Shown here: positions 25,810-34,609 of the stretch, one piece after another
How positions within the stretch are numbered: position 1 is the first letter of the stretch
Layout of the letters: every line of letters begins with the position of its first letter
Assembly: GCA_033764055.1 (NCBI GenBank)
Contig: JANRJI010000151.1
Coordinates: 30,847 to 94,846 of the forward strand
Reading direction: 5' to 3'
DNA: 64,000 bases
Source of the DNA: Ga0077555 sp033764055
GTDB taxonomy: Bacteria; Pseudomonadota; Alphaproteobacteria; Rhizobiales; Hyphomicrobiaceae
The notes under the pieces: generated by a model
Databases searched by the model: none
Told to the model about the DNA's origin: nothing
Seen by the model: the letters and a program-made list of their open reading frames with translations, nothing else
Translations under genes and position numbers: made by a program

Positions 25810-26247
25810 ATGACCACTGAGGACGAGTTGCGCGACAAGCTTCGCAAGATCGAAGCGCTTTTTGCGGGTGCGAAAACCGACGGCGAGCGGGAGGCGGCGG
25901 GGGCTGCGGCGGAACGTATCCGGGCGCGTCTCGGCGAGGCGGCCACGCGCGAGGCCGCGGTCGAGATGCGCTTTGCAATCCACGACCCCTGGTCTCGAAA
26001 GCTGTTCCTGGCCTTGAGCCGCCGCTATGGCATCGAGCCGTACCGCTACCCGAGAATGAAGCGCCAAAGCCTCGTCGTACGGGCGCCGGCTTCGTTCGTG
26101 GAAGGTGTTCTGTGGCCCGAGTTCACCGCCCTGAACGAGGCGCTGTCGAGCTATCTCCTCCAGGTTACCGAGCGGGTGATCCGCGACACGGTTCACGCCG
26201 ACACGGGAGAGGCCACGGAGCGCGCCGAGCCGAGGTCAATCGAGTGA
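25810..26247 (+). CDS. hypothetical protein with DUF2786-like N-terminus
   Basis: This 145-residue protein starts with DELRDKLRKIEALFAGAKTD, then an Ala-rich helix (EAAGAAAERIRARL). That resembles the DUF2786 pattern of a short helical hairpin found in phage-like and rhizobial proteins. The rest (DPWSRKLFLALSRRYGIEPYRYPR, FVEGVLWPEFTALNEAL) is globular and unassigned. The Shine-Dalgarno site is weak. It is divergent from the CoA-transferase and has no operon partner. Confidence 0.65.
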   Translation: MTTEDELRDKLRKIEALFAGAKTDGEREAAGAAAERIRARLGEAATREAAVEMRFAIHDPWSRKLFLALSRRYGIEPYRYPRMKRQSLVVRAPASFVEGVLWPEFTALNEALSSYLLQVTERVIRDTVHADTGEATERAEPRSIE

Positions 26248-26482
26248 CACAGCTGTGAGGCGCGCAGCACCGGAGCCGTCTCGGCAGCCCGGCTCCGGCC
26301 GGACCGCTGCTGCAACGAGCAGTCGGGTCGCAGCGTTCACAGGGCGTTCCTACCCTCGCTGAGGATCGCATCTGACACAGCCGGCCGGGCCGCTTATCAA
26401 GATGCCTTGTCAACGATTGTCGGCTGGCGCATTACGGCCTAATCTTCATGACGCGATCTTGCCCTCACGGAGGTGATCGGCC

Positions 26483-27424
26483 GTGCAGCCAAGACCCGAG
26501 AACTACGAGTTCGATCTGGACCAGGCTCTGACCGCTGTCGTGGGTCTCAAGTCCATCGTTCCCGCGGATGCCTACACCGCAGAGACGCTCGGCACCGAGC
26601 GGCTGGGCCACGGCGTGCTGATCGGCGAGCATGGCGTGGTGCTCACCATCGGCTACCTCGTGACCGAGGCCGAGACGGTTTGGATCCGGCTTTCGAGCGG
26701 CAAAGTGCTACCGGGCCACGTCATCGGCTTCGACCAGGAGACGGGCTTCGGTCTCGTCCAGGCTCTGGCCCGCGTGGATCTGCCGAGCCTGCCGCTCGGC
26801 GACAGCTCCAAGGCCCAGATCGGCGACGCCGTCGTCGTGGCCGGCACCGGTGGACGACAGAACTCGGTCGCTGCGACCATCGTCGCGCGCCAGGAGTTCG
26901 CTGGGTACTGGGAGTACGTGCTCGACCAGGCGATCTTCACATCGCCGAGCCACCCTCACTGGGGTGGCACGGCCATGATCGGCCCGGGCGGCAAGCTGCT
27001 GGGCATCGGCTCCCTTCAGGTGCAGCAGGTGGTGAAGGGCGGCAAGTCCGAGGACATCAACATGATCGTCCCGGTCGACCTCCTGAAACCCATTCTCGAG
27101 GACATGCTGACGCTCGGCCGACCGCGCCGACCGGCAAGGCCCTGGCTCGGTCTCTACGCCACCGAGGTCGGCAATCGCATCGCCGTGGCAGGAGTGGCGC
27201 AACGCGGTCCTGCGCGCCGCGCCGATGTCAGGTCCGGCGATGTCGTCCTCTCCGTCGCCGGCAGTGACGTGCGCAATCTGGCCGCGTTCTTCAGGGCGGT
27301 CTGGTCTCTCGGCGAGGCGGGGGTCGAGGTGCCTCTGACGATCAGCCGCAACGGGCGTACGCTCGACCTGTCCATCAGCTCGGCCGACCGCCGGCAGTTC
27401 CTCAAAGGCCCCGTGATCCACTGA
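26483..27424 (+). CDS. HtrA/DegP-like pseudoprotease with PDZ domain
   Basis: This 313-residue protein has a chymotrypsin-like HtrA fold followed by a PDZ domain (about residues 220-305: WLGLYA, GPARRADVRSGDVVLSVAG). The three catalytic positions are lost. The His site in VVTNAHVV-like sequence is Tyr58 (LTIGYLV), the Asp site of DxxTDLAV is Gly88 (DQETGFG), and the nucleophile loop NPGNSGG is replaced by HPHWGG with Trp160 at Ser. No signal peptide is present. It is probably a cytoplasmic binding or scaffold protein. The GTG start at 26483 follows GGAGGT. Confidence 0.85.
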   Translation: MQPRPENYEFDLDQALTAVVGLKSIVPADAYTAETLGTERLGHGVLIGEHGVVLTIGYLVTEAETVWIRLSSGKVLPGHVIGFDQETGFGLVQALARVDLPSLPLGDSSKAQIGDAVVVAGTGGRQNSVAATIVARQEFAGYWEYVLDQAIFTSPSHPHWGGTAMIGPGGKLLGIGSLQVQQVVKGGKSEDINMIVPVDLLKPILEDMLTLGRPRRPARPWLGLYATEVGNRIAVAGVAQRGPARRADVRSGDVVLSVAGSDVRNLAAFFRAVWSLGEAGVEVPLTISRNGRTLDLSISSADRRQFLKGPVIH

Positions 27425-27430
27425 TCGGGA

Positions 27431-28219
27431 TCAGCGGGCGACCCAGCCGCCGTCGATGGAATAGTTGGCTCCGGTGATCGAGCGTGCCCCGTCTGAGGCG
27501 AGGAACGCCGCCAGGGCACCGATCTCCTCGACAGTCACGAAGCGGCCCGATGGCTGCGAGGCGAGAACCTGCTTCTTCGCTGCATCCTCCGTGATGCCCT
27601 GCGACGTCGCGAGATCGGGAATCTGCTTCTCGACCAGCGGCGTCCACACGAAGCCGGGCGAGATTGCGTTGACCGTGATGCCGGTCTCGGCCGTCTCGAG
27701 CGCTACCGTCTTTGTCAGACCGGCGAGGCCGTGCTTGGCGGCGACGTAGGCCGCCTTGAAGGGCGAGGCGACCAGTGAGTGCGCCGAGCAGACGTTGATC
27801 ACTCGGCCCCAGTTCCGCTTCCTCATCCCAGGCAGCGCCGCGCGAATGGTGTGGAACGACGACGACAGGTTGATGGCGAGGATCGCATCCCACTTCTCGA
27901 TCGGAAACTGCTCTATGGGCGAGACATGCTGGATTCCCGCATTGTTGACCAGGATATCGACCGAGCCGAGGTCGCGCTCGGCCTTCTCGATCATCTCCGC
28001 GATCTGATTGTGACGAAGCATGTCGGCGGCGTCGAAGACGACGCGCGTTCCATGAACGGCCACCTTCCGAATGGCCTCGGCGTTGTCGGCCTCGGAGCCG
28101 AGGCCGTTGACGACCACCCAGGCCCCCGCCTCGGCGAGGGCACAGGCTATGGCGAGGCCGATGCCGGAGGTCGAGCCGGTCACAACAGCGTTACGTCCCT
28201 TGAGCGTCATGCTTGCCAT
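27431..28219 (-). CDS. bdhA: D-3-hydroxybutyrate dehydrogenase
   Basis: This 262-residue short-chain dehydrogenase oxidises D-3-hydroxybutyrate to acetoacetate with NAD in polyhydroxybutyrate/ketone-body use. The nucleotide motif TGSTSGIG starts at residue 14 and NNAG is at 92-95. Ser145 lies in SAHSLVASPFKAAYVAAKHG, with Tyr158 and Lys162; SAH-LVASPFK is characteristic of BdhA. The end GANYSIDGGW is standard. The start at 28219 is the first ATG after AGAGGAG; a second ATG at 28210 is possible. It is convergent with the pseudo-HtrA gene, only six bases away. Confidence 0.92.
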   Translation of the reverse strand: MASMTLKGRNAVVTGSTSGIGLAIACALAEAGAWVVVNGLGSEADNAEAIRKVAVHGTRVVFDAADMLRHNQIAEMIEKAERDLGSVDILVNNAGIQHVSPIEQFPIEKWDAILAINLSSSFHTIRAALPGMRKRNWGRVINVCSAHSLVASPFKAAYVAAKHGLAGLTKTVALETAETGITVNAISPGFVWTPLVEKQIPDLATSQGITEDAAKKQVLASQPSGRFVTVEEIGALAAFLASDGARSITGANYSIDGGWVAR

Positions 28220-28260
28220 GTCTCCTCTCAGATGTGGCGGACCCCCGAAGGGAAGGCAGT

Positions 28261-29760
28261 TCAGTTCGGGCGATACCCATCGAGCACGATGAAGCGCACG
28301 TGACGCGGCGTGCCGAGGCCGGCGGGCACCGCTTCCTCGCGGACCGTCGCTGCGCTGCCGAAACGCCCGGTGATGCGATCGCTGTCTCGCCTGGTTGCGA
28401 CCAGAAGCAGCGGCGTCTGCCTGGCGCCGGCAAATGGGCGCGACATCTCGTAATGGTCGAGAGGCCGGGGGCCGTCGCGCCAGGCGACGATCGGCGTCTT
28501 CTCGTGACGGAGATAGTAGAGCAGGGAGGCTGTCACCGCCCGGTCGTCGGTCATCACCGCGAGAACCGGCCGTCCCGCGGCCCTGGCTTCGGCCACCACC
28601 CTGGCCGTTCGCTCGCCGAGCTCGGACCAGCCGAGCGTTCGCTGAAAGGGATCGCCGGCGAGCGGCACGATGAAGCGGCCCGCCGCCGCGGTGCCGGCCA
28701 TGAGCACTGCCATGACCGCGAGGTGGAGACCGAGCGATGCCCTCAGCCAACGGCTGAGCCCCAGCCGGAGAAGCACGGCCGGGACCAGGACGCTGCCCGC
28801 GACGTAGGCGGTGGCCGCCCAATTGGCGTGTGCGCGTGAGACGAAAGCCTGCGCCGTGATCGCCGCCAGAACGGGCAACGTGAGGCACAGGAGCAGCCGG
28901 TCGCTCGGCCGGGCGCCTTCGACCCATGCTCTGCGGCAGATCAGCGCCAGACCTGCGAGGAGGATTGGACCGAACACCGCGAGCTGCGCGCCGATGAACT
29001 CGAGCCCCTTGCCCGGGTGGATGAGACTGCCGGTCCATTTGGCATTGTCGGCGGTGTGGGCGAACGTGGCGAATTTATTGGCCGCGTTCCAGGCGAGGTT
29101 CGGCACGATCATCGCGAGGCCGAGGCCCATTCCCAGCCATAGCCTCGGATCTCGCAGCAGCGCGCGTGCCGACGGCGTCACCAGAAGATAGATCGCCAGC
29201 GACGCCGGCAGGAAAGCCATCGCATATTTCGCATTGAGGCCCAGGCCCAGTCCAACTCCGAGCGCCAGCGCCGGCATCCAGCCCCGTCGCTCCTGAAGCA
29301 GGCCCACGAGCCCAAGGACCGCCAGCGCCCAACCGAAGAGGAGAGGAACATCCGTCGACACGATGCCGGCCGACAGCGAGACACCCGGCAGAGTGGCGAA
29401 GGTCAGCGCGGCCCACAGCCCCGTCTCCTCGTCGTAGAGTCGACGCCCGATGAGGAACAGAATGCCCGCCGTCGCCGTGTGCATGAGAGGAGCCGACAGG
29501 CGCACACAGAAGCTGCTGTCTCCGCAGAGCGACGTCGTGGCGCCGATCAGGGCCGCGATCAGCGGAGGCTTCGAGTAGTAGCCGAACGCCGGCTCTTGCG
29601 CCCAGGTCCAGTATTGCGCCTCGTCGAAAAACAGATCGGTACCATTGAAAGCCAGAGCGAGCAGCCGGAGTGCGAGCAGCGCGGCGAGTGCGGCCCATAT
29701 CAGCGGCGCCGCAGCGGGACGGGCGAGCCCCGGCGCAGCCATGGCAACGGACCGTCTCAT
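28261..29760 (-). CDS. polyprenyl-phosphate-sugar-dependent glycosyltransferase (GT39/GT83 type)
   Basis: This 499-residue inner-membrane protein has about ten to twelve helices. The first periplasmic loop carries the catalytic-type acidic pair, Asp46-Glu47 in LFFDEAQYWTWAQEP, then YYSKPPLIAAL, as in ArnT and the rhizobial Rgt enzymes. A soluble-looking C-terminal part (about 390-499) follows. Such enzymes transfer a sugar from polyprenyl phosphate to lipid A or another glycolipid. The divergent GT2 and LAB_N genes would supply the donor. The start is uncertain: ATG at 29760 or 29742. Confidence 0.85.
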   Translation of the reverse strand: MRRSVAMAAPGLARPAAAPLIWAALAALLALRLLALAFNGTDLFFDEAQYWTWAQEPAFGYYSKPPLIAALIGATTSLCGDSSFCVRLSAPLMHTATAGILFLIGRRLYDEETGLWAALTFATLPGVSLSAGIVSTDVPLLFGWALAVLGLVGLLQERRGWMPALALGVGLGLGLNAKYAMAFLPASLAIYLLVTPSARALLRDPRLWLGMGLGLAMIVPNLAWNAANKFATFAHTADNAKWTGSLIHPGKGLEFIGAQLAVFGPILLAGLALICRRAWVEGARPSDRLLLCLTLPVLAAITAQAFVSRAHANWAATAYVAGSVLVPAVLLRLGLSRWLRASLGLHLAVMAVLMAGTAAAGRFIVPLAGDPFQRTLGWSELGERTARVVAEARAAGRPVLAVMTDDRAVTASLLYYLRHEKTPIVAWRDGPRPLDHYEMSRPFAGARQTPLLLVATRRDSDRITGRFGSAATVREEAVPAGLGTPRHVRFIVLDGYRPN

Positions 29761-30091
29761 CGGCGATTGCGACCCATACGCGGAGAGCCCTCGTTGATCG
29801 CCGGCTACGCACCGGCCGACCCGGGTCCCGTGAGGAACGTCGAGCCAGTGCAGCAGCGATTGCTGGCGGTGGACAACCGCGCCCAGGTTGGGCCGTGGTT
29901 TCCCTCGTTGCCCAGATTGTGGCTCATTTACCGCGTTGTGTGCAGTTGCGAAAGCCCGTTGTTGCGTCAGCTCGGCGCATGGGCTTGCGTCGGCGCCTGT
30001 GACATGCGGAATCGGGTGGGTCCGATTGGAATCGGTCCGAGCTGCCTGCTCGGCGACGGCTACGTCATCTTGGAGAAAGGGCGGCGCGGCA
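29761..30091. other. divergent promoter region of the glycolipid locus
   Basis: These 331 bases separate the two divergently transcribed glycosyltransferase genes and should contain both promoters. Minus-strand reading is open through most of it, but the extension is low-complexity with no family pattern. No operator palindrome stands out. Confidence 0.45.
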
Positions 30092-30901
30092 ATGCGTGTC
30101 TCTGTCGTCATCCCCGCCCTCAACGAGGCCGGCAATATCGGACGCCTTGTCGAGGAGACCTACGCCGTAGTGCCTGCCGAGATGCTCGGCGAGGTCATCG
30201 TCGTGGACGATTGCAGCGAGGACACCACCGGCGCCGAGGTCAAGACGCTGATCGCGCGCGGCACCCTGCCCGGCCTGCGTTACCTGCGCCACGGCGCGAG
30301 GAGCGGCCAGAGCGCGGCCATGCGCACCGGCATCCTCGCGGCCACTAGCCCCGTGATCGCCACAATGGATGGCGACGGCCAGAACGACCCGGCCGACATC
30401 AGCCGGCTGATCGGCCGTCTCGCGGCCCCGGGTAGCAAGGGCCCGGCCCTGGTCGGCGGCATCCGCACCGACCGCAAGGCCGAAGGCTCCAAGCGCATTG
30501 CCTCACGTTTCGCCAACTGGTTGCGGGACCGGGTCCTCAAGGACGACTGCCCGGACACGGGTTGCGGGATCAAGGCCTATTGGCGGGAGGCGTTTCTCAG
30601 GCTGCCGTATTTCACCTCGATGCACCGCTACTTGCCGGCCCTGTTCCTGAGCTACGGTCACGAGGTCGCCTACGAGCCCGTCAATGACCGACCGAGAGTG
30701 GCTGGCAAGTCGAAATACACCAATCTCGGCCGTGCCCTGGTCGGGGTTTATGATCTCGTCGGCGTTGCCTGGCTGCGTCGGCGAACGACGGTGCCCGCCA
30801 TCATCGAGGATTTGCCGGAGGGCCGTCAGGTTTCCGATCTGTCGAGCCGGCTGAGGAGGGTCGACGGTCCCCGCCGCTCTGGCGGAATCGACAAGCCATG
30901 A
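30092..30901 (+). CDS. GT2 polyprenyl-phosphate glycosyltransferase (DPM1/ArnC/RgtE-like)
   Basis: This 269-residue family 2 glycosyltransferase has VVIPALNEAGNIGRLVEE at the N-terminus, VVDDCSEDTT at about 38-46 and the metal-binding Asp93-x-Asp95 in ATMDGDGQNDP. A later DTGCGIKAYWREAFLRLPYF and RPRVAGKSKYTNLGRAL segment fits the dolichol/polyprenyl-phosphate mannosyltransferase branch. It lacks the C-terminal membrane helices of longer members. The product is probably a polyprenyl-phosphate-linked sugar used by the divergent GT39/GT83 enzyme. The ATG at 30092 has AAAGG about eleven bases upstream. Confidence 0.87.
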   Translation: MRVSVVIPALNEAGNIGRLVEETYAVVPAEMLGEVIVVDDCSEDTTGAEVKTLIARGTLPGLRYLRHGARSGQSAAMRTGILAATSPVIATMDGDGQNDPADISRLIGRLAAPGSKGPALVGGIRTDRKAEGSKRIASRFANWLRDRVLKDDCPDTGCGIKAYWREAFLRLPYFTSMHRYLPALFLSYGHEVAYEPVNDRPRVAGKSKYTNLGRALVGVYDLVGVAWLRRRTTVPAIIEDLPEGRQVSDLSSRLRRVDGPRRSGGIDKP

Positions 30902-30947
30902 GCTGCTGTCGCCACCATTGGTCGTTTGTCGGAGGAGAGGGCGTCTC

Positions 30948-31286
30948 ATGAGCCTCACGCAGCTCGGAGCCTGGTGGGCGTCCATCTCCACCGCGGAGTT
31001 GATCTGGCTCGCCGTCGGCTTTGTCGCGCAACTCATGTTCTCCATGCGATTCATCATTCAATGGATCGCGAGCGAGCGAGCGCGCGCGTCCATCGTGCCG
31101 GAGGTCTTCTGGTATTTCTCCGTGGCCGGTGGGGCACTCTTGTTCGCCTACGCGGTCTACCGCCTGGATCCGGTGTTCATGCTCGGACAGGGCTCGGGCC
31201 TGCTGATCTATGCGCGCAATATCCACCTGATCTGGCAGGAGAAGGCGAGAGATGGCCGCGTCGGCGACGCCACACGGGCGTCGTAG
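30948..31286 (+). CDS. lipid-A-disaccharide synthase N-terminal domain (LAB_N) membrane protein
   Basis: This 112-residue protein has three hydrophobic segments with FVAQLMFSMRFIIQWIASE and VPEVFWYFSVAGG. These are the signature of the LAB_N family (the helical region fused to LpxB in some bacteria, free-standing in others). Stand-alone LAB_N genes often lie beside GT2 and ArnT-like genes. Here it follows the GT2 gene by 46 bases. GGAGGAGAGG precedes the ATG at 30948. A role as membrane partner of the GT2 enzyme is inferred from context. Confidence 0.88.
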   Translation: MSLTQLGAWWASISTAELIWLAVGFVAQLMFSMRFIIQWIASERARASIVPEVFWYFSVAGGALLFAYAVYRLDPVFMLGQGSGLLIYARNIHLIWQEKARDGRVGDATRAS

Positions 31287-31456
31287 ACGACGCGGCCGGG
31301 CGTCGCCACCCTGCTCCCCATCGCTCGGCCGGAGAGCACGGCTGCACTTATGCCGTTGACGGCCGTCCTCCAACCCGCGATGAAGTTGGCGCTCACCGCC
31401 CTTGGACGCGGTGTCGATGCAGGAACCGGCTGCGCGACGAAGGAGACGCGCAAGAC

Positions 31457-32269
31457 ATGGCGACGACGGACGCCCGTGGCCGGCCTGGATGCGTCGATCA
31501 TGACGCCGCATGGCGGCAACCGTCTCTGGTCGAGCTGCTCGGTCGGCCGCTGCCGGAGTTGGGCCTGCTGGATCGCTCACTCACACGTCTCGTCTCCTAC
31601 TGCGTGCTGCATCGTTTTCGCTCGATCTCCGGCCTGCAGCACGTCGCCGCGACGGCCGATCCATTCATTCTCGCGCTCAATCATTCGACCCGGCTCGAGG
31701 CACTGGCCTTGCCGGCTCTGCTCATGTATCACCGGGACGGCCGTAGAGTTCACTTTCTCGCTGACTGGAATTTCCAGATGATTCCGGGCGTTGGTCTCCT
31801 GTATCGCCGGTCCGGCGCGATCGTCGTGACGCGTAAGTCGGCGCGTCCACGCTTCCTCAACGTGCTGAAGCCCCTCTACGCCCATGCCGAGCCGTCACTC
31901 GAGCGCGCGCGCACGCATCTGAAGTCCGGAAATAGTGTCGGCATCTTTCCCGAGGGCACGGTGAATCGGGACCCCGAGCGTCTGCTCCGAGGCCGCCTCG
32001 GGGCAGCCCGCCTGTCCCTCGAGACAGGCGTGCCGATTGTTGCGGGTGGTATCCGTGTCGTCGGCGGTACACCGGAGCGGCCCATCCTGGACCTCGCGTT
32101 CGGTGCCCCGATTCGGCCGCCCCGGGCGGTGCCAGGTCATGCGGCCTCCGACAAGGCTGCGAGTGCTGACGTAAGACTGTGGCACTCGCAGATTATGACA
32201 GAGATTGCGCGACTCTCGGGAAAGGCCTGGGAGCCACTTCCACAGGAGCCCCGCCATGGGACGCCATGA
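31457..32269 (+). CDS. 1-acyl-sn-glycerol-3-phosphate acyltransferase-like protein (PlsC family)
   Basis: This 270-residue acyltransferase has block I as N75-H76-STRL-E81, i.e. HX4E in place of the usual HX4D, and block III as FPEGT at 164-168. LETGVPIVAGGIRVVGG forms block IV. No clear membrane helix is visible beyond block I. The HX4E variant and its place among glycolipid genes suggest acylation of a substrate other than the standard lysophosphatidate. AAGGAG lies eleven bases before the ATG. Its last 14 bases overlap the start of the next gene, so the two are translationally coupled. Confidence 0.83.
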   Translation: MATTDARGRPGCVDHDAAWRQPSLVELLGRPLPELGLLDRSLTRLVSYCVLHRFRSISGLQHVAATADPFILALNHSTRLEALALPALLMYHRDGRRVHFLADWNFQMIPGVGLLYRRSGAIVVTRKSARPRFLNVLKPLYAHAEPSLERARTHLKSGNSVGIFPEGTVNRDPERLLRGRLGAARLSLETGVPIVAGGIRVVGGTPERPILDLAFGAPIRPPRAVPGHAASDKAASADVRLWHSQIMTEIARLSGKAWEPLPQEPRHGTP

Positions 32270-32912
32270 ACGCTCGATCACGCGCCGTGTCACCGACGAG
32301 GCCGAGCGTCAGCAGGTGATCGAGGTCCTCCGGCAAACCTACGCGAGGGAGAAGGGCTGGATCGTCGAGCCCGAGAGCCAGATCCCGGCGTCGGACCTGA
32401 CCAAGGACAATATCGCCTGGTTCGTCACCACGATGAATGGCGAGCCTGTCGGCGTGCTGCGCATCCTGTTCGATCCGCCGGTCGAGCAGTACGCCAAGTA
32501 CAGCCTCAAGCTGATCGACCCGAGCTTCAAGGTCGAGGAGATGATCGCCAACTCGCGCATAGCCGAGGTCGGCCGATTCGCGGTGGTAGCCAAGCGGCGC
32601 GGCCGGTTCACGGTAGCGACCAGCCTGATGAGCGCCGCCTTCAGCGAGATCATTGCGCGCGGCTACACGCACCTCGTCACCGATGTCTTCGAGGACGATC
32701 CGCACAGCCCTTACGGCTTCCATACTCGGGTCATCGGGTTCCGCCCCATCGCCACACACGATGTGGGCGAGCTGATGAGCCGGAGCCGGCGGATTACTCT
32801 CGTGCTCGACATCAAGGCTGCTTACCGGCGGCTCAAGGAGCACAGCCGTTGGCTGTTCGTGGCGCTCACCAGCAACTGGTCGGAGCGGATGCACCACAAG
32901 GCGATGGGCTGA
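32256..32912 (+). CDS. GNAT-fold N-acyltransferase, FeeM/N-acyl amino acid synthase-like
   Basis: This 218-residue protein keeps features of the autoinducer-synthase-like GNAT group. These include a charged N-terminal region with TYAREKGWI, a central strand GEPVGVLRILFDPP, and the stretch IAEVGRFAVVAKRRGRFTVATSLM. The EVGR(F/L)AV motif is typical of N-acyl amino acid synthases (FeeM) and related lipid N-acyltransferases. These join fatty acyl groups from ACP to amino acids or amines. It overlaps the PlsC-like gene by 14 bases, a pairing that suggests two-step acylation (N then O), as in ornithine-lipid synthesis. Product unknown. Confidence 0.7.
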   Translation: MGRHERSITRRVTDEAERQQVIEVLRQTYAREKGWIVEPESQIPASDLTKDNIAWFVTTMNGEPVGVLRILFDPPVEQYAKYSLKLIDPSFKVEEMIANSRIAEVGRFAVVAKRRGRFTVATSLMSAAFSEIIARGYTHLVTDVFEDDPHSPYGFHTRVIGFRPIATHDVGELMSRSRRITLVLDIKAAYRRLKEHSRWLFVALTSNWSERMHHKAMG

Positions 32913-32975
32913 TCGCCCACTGTGAAAGATTTCCCGAGCGGTGAAGGTCGCCGGGGCCGGCGATTGCCCGGCTGC

Positions 32976-33010
32976 GGAGATGCGGTGCGGTCTCCCGCCC
33001 CCGCATCTCC
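32976..33010. terminator. hairpin between convergent genes
   Basis: GGAGATGCGG (32976-32985) pairs perfectly with CCGCATCTCC (33001-33010). It lies between the acyltransferase stop and the metY stop. There is no long T-tract, so termination is probable but not proven. Confidence 0.45.
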
Positions 33011-33019
33011 TTCCAGTTG

Positions 33020-34315
33020 CTATGCGGTTGCCTTGGCCAGCGCCTGATCGAGGTCGGCGATGATGTCCGCCGCATCCTCGAGGCCGATCGACAGCCGCAC
33101 GACGTCGTCGCCGGCCCCCGCCGCAGCCCGCTGCTCCTTGGTCAGCTGGCTGTGCGTCGTGGAGGCCGGGTGAATAACCAAGCTGCGGGTGTCGCCGATA
33201 TTGGCGAGGTGCGAGAACAACTCCAGCGCACCCACGAATTTCACACCGGCCTCATAGCCGCCCTTGAGGCCGAATGTGAACACCGCACCGGCACCGGCCG
33301 GGCAGATGCGCTTGTGGATCGCGTAGAACTGGTTGCTCTCAAGGCCGGCATAGTTCACCCACGCCACGCTCGTATGCTTCTCGAGGTGCCGCGCCACCGC
33401 CAAGGCATTCGCGCAATGGCGCTCCATACGCAGCGGCAGCGTCTCGATGCCCGTGAGGATCATGAACGCGTTGAACGGCGAGATCGCCGGGCCGAGGTCG
33501 CGCAGGCCCATCACGCGACAGGCGATGGCGAAGGCGAAGTCGCCGAACGTCTCGGCCAGCACCATGCCGTTGTAGCTCGCGTTCGGCGCCGTCAACGTCG
33601 GATATTTCTTGCCCGACTTCGCCCAGTCGAAAGTGCCGCAATCGACGATGACGCCGGCGATCGAGTTGCCGTGACCGCCCATGAACTTGGTCAGCGAATG
33701 AACGATGATGTCGGCGCCATGCTCTTTCGGCCGGCACAGGTAGGGGCTCGCCAGCGTGTTGTCCACGATCAGCGGCACACCCGCCTTCTTGGCGATAGCC
33801 GAGATGGCAGCGATGTCGACTACGACACCGCCAGGATTGGCGATGCTCTCGATCATGATCGCCTTCGTCTTGGGAGTGATCGCCTTCTCGAACGAGGCGG
33901 GATCGGTCGAGTCCGCCCAGACCACGTTCCAGCCGAACTTCTTGAACGAGTGATTGAACTGGTTGATCGAGCCGCCGTAGAGCTGCCGCCCCGCAACGAA
34001 ATCGTCGCCGGACTCGAGCAGGGTGTGAAACACGAGGGCCTGTGCGGCGTGCCCGGAGGCGACTGCCAGCGCGGCTGTTCCGCCTTCAAGCGAGGCGACG
34101 CGCGCCTCGAGCACACTCTGGGTGGGATTGCCGATGCGCGAATAGATATTGCCGAACGCCTGCAGACCGAACAGGGAGGCTGCATGCTCCGCATCATTGA
34201 ACACGAAAGAGGTCGTTTGATAGATGGGCGTCACGCGCGCGCCGGTCGCCGGGTCGGGGGCAGCGCCGGCGTGTATGGCGCGGGTGGCGAATCCAGGCAT
34301 GGTATTCTTCGTCAT
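33020..34315 (-). CDS. metY: O-acetylhomoserine aminocarboxypropyltransferase (sulfhydrylase)
   Basis: This 431-residue PLP enzyme of the Cys/Met metabolism family makes homocysteine from O-acetylhomoserine and sulfide. It has TRAIHAGAAPDPATGARVTPIYQTTSF at the N-terminus (read as two family blocks), YSRIGNPT, ASGHAAQ and VDNTLASPYLCRP. The Schiff-base lysine is K210 in SLTKFMGGHG. Its length of about 430 fits MetY rather than the shorter MetB/MetZ. The ATG at 34315 follows GGGAG by nine bases. The upstream leader was searched by eye for a SAM-II riboswitch; none was convincing. Confidence 0.93.
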   Translation of the reverse strand: MTKNTMPGFATRAIHAGAAPDPATGARVTPIYQTTSFVFNDAEHAASLFGLQAFGNIYSRIGNPTQSVLEARVASLEGGTAALAVASGHAAQALVFHTLLESGDDFVAGRQLYGGSINQFNHSFKKFGWNVVWADSTDPASFEKAITPKTKAIMIESIANPGGVVVDIAAISAIAKKAGVPLIVDNTLASPYLCRPKEHGADIIVHSLTKFMGGHGNSIAGVIVDCGTFDWAKSGKKYPTLTAPNASYNGMVLAETFGDFAFAIACRVMGLRDLGPAISPFNAFMILTGIETLPLRMERHCANALAVARHLEKHTSVAWVNYAGLESNQFYAIHKRICPAGAGAVFTFGLKGGYEAGVKFVGALELFSHLANIGDTRSLVIHPASTTHSQLTKEQRAAAGAGDDVVRLSIGLEDAADIIADLDQALAKATA

Positions 34316-34609
34316 TGTGGCGATCTCCCAAACCATTAGCAGTAGCCATGAACCGGCGGGCCGGCCGCCGAGTCAATGGGTAAGTATTGGCGCCGCGCGT
34401 GCATCGCGGCACGGCGAGATCGAGGAAATGATCTCCATGTGGCCGGTCGGTGGCGGACAAATCGCTTCGCCGGCAGCCGTCGACCAACCAGGCTCGGCAG
34501 GTGGTTGGCATGCCGTCGTCGTCCGAATGGGCTGCGGCGCCGCTTCTGGGGCTCGCCCGCATCGCAAGCTGCGCTGGCATGGATTTCGGCCCTGCTATGG
34601 GCGCGCCCG

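Noticed and set aside
25580..25978. 133-codon N-terminal extension of the CoA-transferase
   Set aside because: Low-complexity Pro/Arg/Ser sequence upstream of the conserved family start.
33017..34339. A 440-codon plus-strand ORF antisense to metY
   Set aside because: It is Arg/His/Asp-rich with no family pattern, and the opposite strand is an unmistakable PLP enzyme.
34316..34420. Possible SAM-II riboswitch upstream of metY
   Set aside because: This class is expected upstream of met genes in alphaproteobacteria, but I could not find the conserved pseudoknot segments by eye. A TTGACT (34371-34376, minus strand) is a possible -35 only. A covariance-model search would decide.
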